Of a stretch of 64,000 nt of DNA, positions 48,065 to 57,790 are shown in pieces (within the stretch, counting starts at the first letter, position 1; the number at the start of each line of letters is the position of its first letter). A program made the translations under genes and the position numbers. Source of the DNA: Anthostomella pinea (lineage: Eukaryota; Ascomycota; Sordariomycetes; Xylariales; Xylariaceae); contig CAUWAG010000003.1 of the NCBI GenBank assembly GCA_963556695.1, positions 2,480,001 through 2,544,000 of the forward strand, in the 5' to 3' direction. The notes beneath the pieces are model-generated. The model was not told where the DNA came from, ran no database searches, and saw only the letters and a program-made list of their open reading frames with translations.

Positions 48065-49755
48065 ATGTCTGCAGCCGCCTTCCTCGCGGTCGCATTGGCC
48101 CTCCTTTACCGCACAGCCCTCTCAAATCCAGGCAACGCCACAGGCAATGACCATGCCATAGCAGACAGAGCCGCCGCCCTTTGCGGTCAGCTCCAAGACC
48201 ACCTCGGTCCCTCTCGGATCGTGTTGCCGTCCAACCCGGAATACACGGAATTGCGTGAGGACAACTGGTCCCAAACAGCGTGGCGGCGACCATCGTGCAT
48301 TGCGAGTTTGAATGCCACTGCGGAGATAGCCTCATTGGTCAGCGTCCTTGCTGACAACCAGATTGCCTTTGCTATCCGCTATAGAGGCCACTCCCCCAAT
48401 CCTCATGATTCCAACATCGACACTGGCGTCTTGATCGCCTTGGCCAACTTTGATGAGGTATCTTCCGATGCCGGAACCGGACTTGTGTCTATGGGTCCCG
48501 GAGCTCGCTGGGAGGCTGTGTATGGAGAACTAGACAAGTACAATAGGAGTATGGTCGGCGGTAGAGTCATGGACGTTGGCGTCGGTGGCCTCACGCTTGG
48601 GTCCGGATTATCGTACCTATCGGACTTGTATGTTCTGGCGTGCGACAATGTCGTCAGCTACGAGGATCTGCTTTAAACATTCGTACGTGTAATATCGCTG
48701 ATCAAGATTGAGATCAAAGGTCGTTTTGGCCGACGGGCAGATAGTGACTGCGAGTGCTGCCTCGAATCCCGAACTCTTTTGGGCGCGTAAAGGGGAGCCA
48801 ACAATTTTGGTACGTCTTGCTGTTGTTTCCGTCTCTCATCTTTCAAATCAAGACTGCAGCAGCATCAGTTGCAAGCATCCTATTCTCTTCCCTCCCCTTT
48901 GTGTAGGTATATACACTCACAAAACCCAAATCAGGTATCGTTACCAACTTTAAGGCGAAGACGTTCCTGATATACCAAAGCTGGGGAGGCATCAAACTAT
49001 TTGCCACTGAACAAATGCCAGAGCTTCTTCAAGCTCTACATAAGTATCAGTCAGCACCAAACAAAGACCCATATGCCAACATGATTATCAACCTGATCCC
49101 TACCAACGGAACCGTGCTTCTCACGCTCATCTATCTGGAGCCTGTCGAACGCCCTGAAGCTTACGCGCCCTTTTATGCTCTGACGCCAGTGTTTGAACAG
49201 ACGGGCTTTATGACGCTGTACTAGCTGATGGCCCTCTTTCCGCCAGCGGAGCTGCCGCGCTGGACATGGCATGTGCACAGCTTCACGCCAGACAGCAAGC
49301 TCTATGGCGAGCTGGCAGCCTTATATTCCACAGACCCAGAGGTGGCCGCCATCAGCGCTCTCCAGGCTGGCACGGTCATCGCCGCGGTCCAACCCGTCAG
49401 CGCCAGCGCGGTCTGGGCTGGGCGTGAGAGCAACGACGGCACTGGCAATGAGCTCGGGCTGCAGGCCGTCAACCAGACCTGTTGGACTGTCACGGTCAGC
49501 TGGTGGAACGCCGAGGATGACGAGGCGGCGTACGCCGCGGCTGCCTCCTTGGCACGCAAGATCCGCGCTGCTGCGGTCGCGGCGGGTGCGAGCCTGGAGT
49601 ACATCTTTATGAACGACGCCAATTTCGACCAGCCCGTAATTGCGTGGTACGGGGAGGCGAACGTGCGTCGATTGCGGGCTGTGCAGCAGCGGGCTTATGA
49701 CCCAGGCCTGGTATTCCAGAATCTGGTACGTGGGGGCCAGAAGATACCGCAATGA
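48065..49755 (+). pseudogene. Decayed FAD-linked (BBE/PCMH-type) oxidase
   Basis: The N terminus has a signal-like hydrophobic stretch (AAFLAVALALLYRTAL). The FAD-binding PCMH domain follows: YRGHSPNPHDSNID, then VGVGGLTLGSGLSYL and ACDNVVSYE; after the breaks VVLADGQIVTAS, GIVTNFKAKTFLIY and a C-terminal BBE-like region ending near DPGLVFQNLV. Three lesions are visible. The first intron (48665-48719) begins GA instead of GT. One base is missing in the run before AACAATTTTG (48789-48809), so the KGG-NNFG motif is out of frame. A TAG at 49222-49224 interrupts the frame. The second intron (48810-48934, GTACGT...TCAG) is intact. Such enzymes oxidise alcohols, sugars or biosynthetic intermediates; the substrate is unknown. 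Confidence 0.85.
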
Positions 49756-50433
49756 TGCGCTGAGAGGTAGGGAGGGCTCTGTGGGCTAATTGTACGGTTG
49801 TATGGGTGCCATTAACCGGTGGTGCAGATGGTAGCCTCAAGATAAGCAGGCAGGTAGGCAGGCAGCGAATGTGTAGGCTGACCGGATATTGTCGATGAGA
49901 CCAACTCTTGATAGATCGGTAGACGGTACCTAACCCTCACAATCGATGTCAGTATCTGGTCCCTGACACGGTCATGTAATCGCTAACATCTGGTACCTGT
50001 ATTGCGCCTAGCCAGTGGCTTCTCGCTCGTGCGCTGCACCTTTCTTCAGGGTTACACTATTATATGCAAGCCTGCTTCCATCCCCTCGGTGTTTACCTTC
50101 TTTCCTATAACTACAAGTTTTAGCACTCCCCGTTACGCCCTGGCCTAGCTTTGGCCCCTCTATATTGCCGGAGACACCGGCAGTCCATCTATAACCCATA
50201 TTGCAAGGTAGGGATTTCTTAAGACTCGGCTAAGAACCCGTTACCCACGCGATTTTTTTGATTTTTTTATGAAGCCCTTCGACCGCAAGGGAAGAGCTAA
50301 ACCTAAATGCCCTAAGATATAACGAGAAGCAGAGCCCCCGTACTGTACGCCAAGTCTAACAAAGTAAAACGCCGTAAATCATACCAATCTACTAAGACCT
50401 TGACCATGGCATTTACAGGCTCAGGCCGATACG
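49756..50433. other. Intergenic stretch, no gene recognised
   Basis: Lies between the decayed oxidase and the small secreted-protein candidate. It contains short ggcag/gtag runs near 49850 and an AT-rich patch near 50250. No gene or RNA was identified. Confidence 0.55.
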
Positions 50434-51438
50434 TTACACGCCGAACGGCATGCGCCCCAAAGCCTTGCCCATAGATCCAGAGCCTGCTCGAGACACTTTG
50501 TAGCGTCCTCCATACTCGCCCATACATAAGTACGACGAATACGGAACTGCAACGACATAATTGTACTTGTCGCTTAATCCGAGCTTTCCCTTCCCCGTAA
50601 AGTCCAACACCGTGTTCTCCTCTCGAGTAAATCTGTTATGGGTTGGGGAACTCCACTTGTCGGGGTGGGTTAGGGTCATGTAACAGTACCCTTGTGCCTC
50701 GGCTTTGTCCTCCCACATAAGCAAGTAGTAGGAATATCTCTGGCCGTGTTCATCGGCCTGCGGATTTGTTACGAACCAACAAATACCATGGCCTGTTGGA
50801 GGGCCAAGGGGAGTACACCAAGAACCAATGGAATCAGAAGCCAGGAACGGAACAATGGGTATTACGGATTACATAACAAAGGTCACGTGATGGCTCACTG
50901 GATCAGGGAGTCAGCCAGTGAGCAGCACTCTGGGACAAGGTGATCCTACTCCATCAGTGAGGGAGAGATTGGATATATAAGGACAGACATTTCCCAATTA
51001 GATAGATAGACAGTCTCTACCTCAGTGATCAATCTAAGCATCTTAGCCAACCCTAAGGTGGGAGAAATCTCCTGACGACTCGACTACACAGTGAACCCAG
51101 TTCAGACCAAGCCCCAGCATCTGAGTGTCTTCTAGTTGACAGAAGCCTCTGTCGTCTTTTGTGTTGACTTACCTCAGAACATAAACCCTATAGAACCCTT
51201 TAGCCTTATAGGTTAGACGGCTCGTCACAGGATTCATCATTTCGACCCGGATATTCTTTGTGCCGTGCGGAGGGTCCATCTCCGTGACGTGATAACCCCC
51301 TTCGATGGTTACGGAGCTGATTAGCTTTTTGTCTTCGTCGAGGTATTCCATGCGAATACCAAAGGTCGCAAAGGCCGGACCGAACAGTAACGTAACAACG
51401 AGTCCGAATTGAAGCAAAAGGTTTCGCGAAACCTGCAT
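50434..51438 (-). CDS. Small candidate secreted protein, two exons
   Basis: Exon 1 is 51438-51173, intron 51172-50738 (CTGAG|gtaagt ... ccagag|ATATTCC), exon 2 50737-50434; the phases fit and give 189 aa. Starting at MQVSRNLLLQFGLVVTLLFG gives a good signal peptide ending near AFA. An ATG 32 codons upstream (MPYFSVSS) is in frame but would bury the signal, so I prefer the internal start. The mature part has two Cys, both in exon 2 (GYCYMT and YLCMGE), and no recognisable domain. The 435-nt intron is long for this genome, so the second exon is less certain. It is flanked by decayed genes and tandem repeats. It could be a secreted effector-like protein or a relic; no function is claimed. Confidence 0.45.
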
Positions 51439-51543
51439 ATTTGCTGTCTGCGTACTTGTTCCGGCTGTCGTAGCAAGCGGTGCGCACGGGGATGAGACGG
51501 TTGGTCGAGTTGACGAAACCGAAAAGTAGGGCATAGAAGGTAG

Positions 51544-51633
51544 ACGATGGTTCGGTATTGCTGATGGAAGAACACGATGGTTCGGTATTGCTAATGGAAG
51601 AAGGCTATGGCTTGATATCGCTGATGGAAGAAG
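51544..51633. repeat. 30-bp tandem repeat, 3 copies
   Basis: Units start at 51544, 51574 and 51604 (acgatggttcggtattgctg type). The first two are nearly identical and the third has diverged. They lie about 100-200 bp upstream of the start of the minus-strand secreted-protein candidate. Confidence 0.9.
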
Positions 51634-51968
51634 ACGATGTTGAATAATGTTTCTTGACCTCTAACTACTGACATTAGGAGGGCATTTATATAGATTGCAA
51701 ACCTTAGAGTGGCGAGCCATAGCATCGGGCAGCACGAGTTTTTCATCCTCGACCGAAAGCGATACGTCAGTCTATACTATTATTAGTATTGGCGGACCAG
51801 CTGGTTGAACACATTTTTAGCACCCCAGGGAGGGTTTGTGATCCAGTTCTCCATCTTGTACGCCGCATCAACCATGTTGTACTAGGGGGTTCACCGAAAA
51901 TTTCATGTAAGAGCACTTGAAGTCTTCCATGTACAAGGGGTTGCCGCCTCGTCGGTCTGTTCGAGAAT

Positions 51969-52114
51969 CCACATAGGAAGAGGCACAAACCTTTGAAGGT
52001 CCATATAAGAAGAGGCGCGGACCTTCGAGAGGCCATGTAGGAAGAGGCACAAACCTTCGAGAGACCATATAGGAAGAGGCACAGGCCTCTATATATAGAG
52101 GTTTGTGCCCCTTC
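51969..52114. repeat. 32-bp tandem repeat (3+ copies) ending in a long inverted repeat
   Basis: Units begin at 51969, 52001, 52033 and 52065 (ccatataggaagaggcacaa type), exactly 32 bp apart. The last unit runs into a palindrome with arms 52073-52093 and 52094-52114. The inner 16 bp (cctctatatatagagg) is perfect and the outer arms have few mismatches. Confidence 0.9.
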
Positions 52115-52493
52115 GAGAGACGGCGTCCCACTATTGGCCATTCCAATCAAGAGACAGGAAGTTGGTAGGAAATTTTCTGGATACGGAGTCGGCCATGCCG
52201 GAAGTTCACAGATGTCCAGGAGAATAACGGTTAGCGGTTCCAGACGATTGGGGGTACGATGCGAAGCCTGCCTCAGGGCTCGCCAGATTCGGCCAACATG
52301 CATATACCACCATGCATATGCTGCTGTTGGCTGCTGTTGCATACCGATGCAGTACCGCCATTATGCGCTGGGTCAAACCGTTTCCCCTTCTCATCTCTTC
52401 TTGATTTCCCTTCAAACATTTCCTATACCCGCTGTTAGTTAGTCCGTAATTAATTCGTCCCTCTCGATATCGCGCGCTGGAGCCGCTTTGACC

Positions 52494-53384
52494 ATGTCGC
52501 CCGCCCCGTTTGATGTAACCCCAGAGAAGCAAGCGAGCTTCCCTCGCTACATGTACCACCAGCTCACGACCAAGCCCGAAGTCGTGAGCGATGTCGACCT
52601 CCGCGGCAAGACAGCCCTCGTGACTGGATCCAATTGCGGAGTTGAGCTCGAGACGAGCCGCCAGCTGCTCGACCTGGGTATCAGCAAGCTGATCTTGGCC
52701 GTGCGCAACGAAGAGAAAGGCAGGGCCGCCGCCACCGACCTCTCCGCTGGCCGGGAGGGGATGGCGCCAGGCACCATAGAAGTCTGGAAAATCGATCTCT
52801 CCGATTACGACTCTGTTGTCTCCTTCGCCCGACTCGCATCACCTGGACCCTATCCGAAGTGGCCGCGTGGCCGCGCTTCCCGGTCGGCAAGGACGTGCCG
52901 ATTCTGGCAGCGCTCGACGCCCCGGGAAAGCTTGCCGACAACAGGGAGGACCGCATGTTTGTATCCAAGCTTCTGGGCCAGTACTTCGTCGCCGCGCTCG
53001 CCAAACGAGTGCCTGCATCGGTGGCCGTCATCAACGCTGCCTCGCCTGGCACGATTTGCGACTCGCAGTTTCCAACGCGATACCGACAGGACGCCTGCGG
53101 GTCCGATCGTCAGGATGCTGACCCATGGACAGTTCCTGTCTTTCCAGAAAATGGTGCCGTGGGTTGCTTCCGCTCTCTGGTCTATGGCCTGTGGCCTGTG
53201 GCCAGTGGCAACTTGCAACACGATACTAACTCGGCTCCACGGCAGCATGGCTCCTATAATATACACAGACGAGGGCGCGGCTATCTCGAGACAGCTCTGG
53301 AAGGAGACAATGGACGAGCTTTCCTTCGCGAAAGCAGCGGACATCCATCATGGAAGAGATAAGTCACTTGAAATAATGGAATAG
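52494..53384 (+). pseudogene. Decayed short-chain dehydrogenase/reductase
   Basis: It begins MSPAPFDVTPEKQASFPRYM and has a Rossmann start (LRGKTALVTGSNCGVELETS) and IEVWKIDLSDYDSVVSFA. The third Gly of the TGxxxGxG cofactor motif is Glu here. After SFA the similarity jumps, in a different frame, to TLSEVAAWPRFPVGKDVP and MFVSKLLGQYFVAALAKRVP. The segment normally carrying the NAG motif and the catalytic Ser is gone, and no YxxxK is visible. A second jump follows SPGTICDSQF, where frame 1 resumes with QFLSFQKMVP. An apparently intact intron (gtgggt ... actaac ... ggcag, 53158-53245) then leads to MAPIIYTDEGAAISRQLWKE. This is a pseudogene with at least two deletions or frameshifts. Confidence 0.85.
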
Positions 53385-54739
53385 AATAAAGCCGTTTTTA
53401 ATTTGTATGGAGCTTACTTAGCTAATCCACATTCGGTGGCTCGTGTATTGATACGGGCTAGTGCGTTATCGCAATATCCAGTCTATCCAAGTCTGCACCT
53501 GACACCAAGAACTTGAAGTGCAGACGGATGATTTCCTCCACCTGTCGGCAAGGTAGCATTGCAGGCATCTTCGTTTATTGCACACCGACGTCGACGCCGG
53601 TGTGGCTTCCTCGCTACCTGACAATTGGTGGCCTGGAGTTCGAGCAACTGACTAAGCCCTCGAGGCTAAAGGACCGAATAGGCGCCAGCACTGTTAGAGA
53701 GGTAGGTATGCCAACGTGATCTTCAGAGATGCCCTTCTATGGCCGATCATTTCCGCCTCTATCAGGGGCAGCAGACTCCAGAGACTGACCCTCATCACAC
53801 TGCGAGCACGCCCCCAACCGTTGCGGCGGGATGAGGCCAAGCTTTCCAAGGCTACGCCACGATATACAACCACTACCGAGGGAAGCGTTCACGCATGAGC
53901 TTCTAGACTACCTAGGACTAGTTAGTTGTCTTACGGGACAGAGCTTATGGTCTGAAAAGCAGTCCTACGATGAGTTCCTTGGGAGGGCTCCGCGAAATAA
54001 CCAATCACCCCAAGCCAGCATCTTCTGCATTGCTTTGCGCACGGTAGCGATCGAACACAGTGGAAAGATATCAGCGAAGCGTGTGGCTATGCATTGTCCC
54101 TGCTGCCATCGCGAAGAACTGCAGACCGCTCCCAAGCCCCCTCCATGCGACCTCTTGAGGCCGTGAATGGACAAGCAGACCCGTGGATGGCGGTCACACA
54201 TGCCACGTCCAATCACTGCCCCCTGTCCCATCTCGCATACCGTACCAACCCCAGGTCGAGACTCCTGGCTTCCTCTCGTTGTGATTGGACAGCATGCTTG
54301 TATGTCACCATCGGGCATTTTACGTATGTTCTCATCGAGTCATCCCCCCACTGGAAAGCTTACTGGCGAGCGGTATTGTGCCGCACTTCATCCCCTGGCG
54401 TTTCTGCAGTCGTTATTACTTGGTGCCTTGACGAATGCAAGGACCTTCATGCCTTGTGAGCACCCAGAAGTGAATCGCTCTGTTCATGGCACATGGGTAT
54501 GACCCTTATCTTTTGATGAGAGCCGTCAGAACTAAAAGCGAGGCTTGCTCTCAGCTCAAATATGAAGCATCCCGCCGCAGCCCTGCCTTTCAGCTGACCG
54601 ATCGCTGGACGATGCCCTCTCACTTGTCGCAAGAGCTCTCAACCAAGGCTTTGCACACAGTCAGCGTGCGTCGCGGTCGTCAAAGTACATCTACGTCAGG
54701 CCAGTGGCAGTGACGTCTCATAGCGACGTATTTGAGCTC
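53385..54739. other. Intergenic stretch, no gene recognised
   Basis: Upstream of the Zn2Cys6 regulator. It holds only short frames of unrelated composition, with no domain, RNA gene or repeat seen. Confidence 0.5.
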
Positions 54740-57067
54740 ATGGAGGAGGAAAAAATGAACAACACGGGCAGTCTCGGCCATCCGACCTCAGGCGACTCGT
54801 CGCCAGAAGTATCCGACTCAAAAGCCAGCAGTCGGTCGAAGGCAAACATCCGAGTATCAGTTGCCTGTGTACAGTGTCGCAGCAAGCAGTACGTCTCTAC
54901 TCTCTTCACGCATGCTCTCCTACTCAGACTGTATTCCGAATGAGGTCCCTTATCTCTAAAGCATCTGCGGAAGCACGCCAACCTCCAGAGACTATGATTA
55001 CGAGATTCTATTCGTTGACACGAATACTTGCTGAGAAACGCCACGCAGTGTCAAGTGTGATGCCACTTTGCCGGCTTGCAATCGCTGCCGGCTCGAAGGA
55101 AAACCCTGCTTTTATGCCAAGTCAAGACGAGGCATTCGCGATCCAAAGCGCCGGAGTTGTGAGTAGCTCATAGATTTTGTCTTTGTGTTATCTCTTGCTT
55201 CGCTATACCATTTTTCTTTCTTTCGAGAGACGTGCTTCTTTCATCGTGGGATGGGCTTACATCTCTCTGGGAGTTTGGTAGCCAAGTGATTCTGACACCA
55301 GATGTTAGTAATACCAGATAAACCACCAGTGACACCACCTCGCCTTTTCCCGCCTACATCGACTATTCCATTTGCGAACGCTCCGACCCAGTGTCATCAT
55401 GTCCTACCAAATGGTTGGAGCCTTGAGTCCAACTCGACAAGAGCCGCTTCGTCGGTAAAAGACGATGAACCGCTACTCGACGCGTTCTACAACAAGTTTC
55501 ATCCGAGCCATCCTTGTCTTCCACCGAAGCGATTCTTTCTCAGCCACGTTGAGTCAGATCCAGACTCATACCACTTTCTGCTATCGGTAATCAACTTTTG
55601 CGGCTCCATGTACAGAAGTCAATTCTCATCTGATGAGTTGCGAGAGAAGGCATATTCTGCCGCTTGTGGACCTCTGCCCTTTACTGCGCAATCTGTACAA
55701 GGTTTACTCTTACTTAGCAATGCTGCTTTTGGAGAGCTCAGCTTCGAGCACCACGGCGGATTTACCAACAGAGCAGCTACGATGGCGATAGATATTGGGA
55801 TGCACCGCAAATCATTTGCCGATCGAACGCCCGATCCCCTTCTTGCGGAGAGCTATCGAAGAACGTGGTGGTCGTGTTTCACCTTCCAGCACCCGTTGCG
55901 ACTAGTAAACGATGCAACACCTGCTCTATCTATATTGGATGTAGAATGTGACGTGGACTTGCCTTGCGAGGAGTGGGAATATGAGTCAGGGGTAAGCTGT
56001 TTGATACCTCCCCAGAGCGCTCGTTCGACTCCAGATGAGTCCCACACCAGGAGACGCTCGACAATCTGGGACTCGCACGGCTGGAAAAATGTATGGGTTA
56101 CTGGCTGAGACTGACGCGTACGTTAGATCATTCCACAGCCGACGTCCCAATCTGAATACCAGACACAGATCAACCTTGGGCAAGATGGCTTTTCATCTAT
56201 GGCATTGTCAATCGAATTGAGCAGGATACGGGCCGAACTGGTGCTACCTTGCAACGAAGGTCCGGATGAAGGCTGTAAGGAAATGCTCGAGCAAGGCGAT
56301 TCTCGAATCTCGTCATGGCTGCGCCGTGTGCCTAGGTGGAAGATGGACCTGGTGGATCCAGACGGGGACGTCGACGTAGTGCTCTTCCATGCTGTCGCCT
56401 TCGCACACATGTAAGTGATAATGCGGAATCACGATGTACCCACTGCCGGCTCACATGCTTTTACAGATACCGATTATGGCTTAGACAGCCTGCTGACCGA
56501 CACGGCCTGAATCTCCGCGAGTACTTCCCACTAGGACCCGCACAAGGTCCTGATCGAAAGGGTCAAGCTGTCAAACGCTACGGGTGGAAGCCTCACTCGA
56601 TCGACATCCAGGCTGCCAACAGCTTCTGCGACCTGTTCCGGTACCCATTCCCTGCCCAGAAACTCCGGCCGGTGATTATCTTAGGGACACTCAGAGTGGC
56701 ACTCACGTACTTGGACGCCTGTGTCTTCTTGGGACTGGATTCACCGACCCTTCGAGAGAAGATCAACATGCTTGTACAGATTCTCACCGCGAATGGGGAG
56801 ATATGGCCTCTGGCGAAGAAGGTCGCAGACGAGATCAGGACGGTGGCGAAAGAGTATCTGACACCACCGCGAACTTCTACGCAGAACCGGCGAGCTGGAA
56901 GTTCGGGTCCCGAGCCGTGGGTGCCTGTGGCAAGCAACGTGCTGCACGAGGGTTCGCTTCCACTGGCGCCCGAGGCGGAGTTTGACCTCTATCGAGATCT
57001 CAACCTGCTACAGGGATGGAATGCCAATGATACTTGGCCTAATCTTGCCGATGTCTATCCTGTCTAG
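54740..57067 (+). CDS. Zn2Cys6 fungal-type transcription factor
   Basis: Five exons: 54740-54888, 55049-55158, 55309-55991, 56139-56410 and 56467-57067, giving 604 aa. The introns (160, 150, 147 and 56 nt) have GTACGT, GTGAGT, GTAAGC and GTAAGT donors, and phases agree throughout. The binuclear zinc cluster is split by intron 1: ACVQCRSK in exon 1, then KCDATLPACNRCRLEGKPC in exon 2 (CX2CX6CX6CX2CX6C). Basic residues follow (KSRRGIRDPKRR). The middle region is a typical fungal-specific TF domain (FYNKFHPSHPCLPPKRFFLS, YRRTWWSCFTFQ, SWLRRVPRWKMDLVD). It should bind DNA as a nuclear regulator, probably of nearby genes (inference). The least certain join is 55991/56139, and the acceptor at 55308 was chosen by frame. 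Confidence 0.85.
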
Positions 57068-57790
57068 AGTGGTGGGTGTTTTGGTTGAGTTATGTATATA
57101 TGAAAAGGGGCTTTGGGAGTTGTTTGGCTTGGTGTTCCCTGACCGAGGTAAAGGTTGGTGGCATCAAGACCACATGATGATTGAGGTTGATGGTTAGGGA
57201 CATTATAATCTGCAAGACCATCTGAAATACAATAAGATCTCTATGGCAGCAATTATGTTGAATCACCATCTTTCGGCCCCAACCCCAGTGGATGTCAAGG
57301 CAGCTAAGCTGGGAGTCCTGATAGTTGCCATGCGCTGAACAGACATAGATCGACTGCCCGGCACTCTTTTTTTTGTATCAGTGACAACAAAATCTCATTG
57401 TTTTAGATATGGATAGCAACTGCACCGCTTGTCTACTGCTGCTAACTACTAACTGACATGCAGCTTTCTAAGGTAGCAGGTGCCCGACTTTTTACATGTC
57501 CTTTGATGCTTCCCTTCCCGTCTTGCCTGAAATGCAATCACTAGGCACCTGCACTTTATAGTTGGAGTGGGGCGCTGGGCAGGCTGGGGCCGCTGGGCAG
57601 CTCCAAGCCAAAAGCCCCGCGGCACTGGGTTTCTGGCATCTGCCCCGCGGCACCTAAACTCAGACTGTCACTGACCCTCCAGCTTCCATCCCACTTATTA
57701 CATCAAGGTTGTCTGTCGCCGTACCTGAGAACCAGAAACACGTCCAACATCCATATCGCGTCCTCGTGACGCGCCACGAGCATTGCCAGT
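57068..57790. other. Intergenic region, TF 3' side and importin promoter
   Basis: Same-strand spacing of about 720 bp. It contains an inexact GC-rich repeat, with gctgggcag at 57576 and 57592 and ccccgcggcac at 57615 and 57642. No gene was seen. Confidence 0.5.

Noticed and set aside
51544..52114. Possible CRISPR-like array of 30-32 bp repeats
   Set aside because: The units are directly adjacent with no unique spacers, and the genome is eukaryotic, so these are ordinary tandem repeats.
55992..56138. Open reading continuing past the exon 3 donor of the Zn2Cys6 factor
   Set aside because: It ends in a stop after about 40 codons. Splicing 55991 to 56139 keeps phase and leads into family-like sequence, so I treated the segment as intron.
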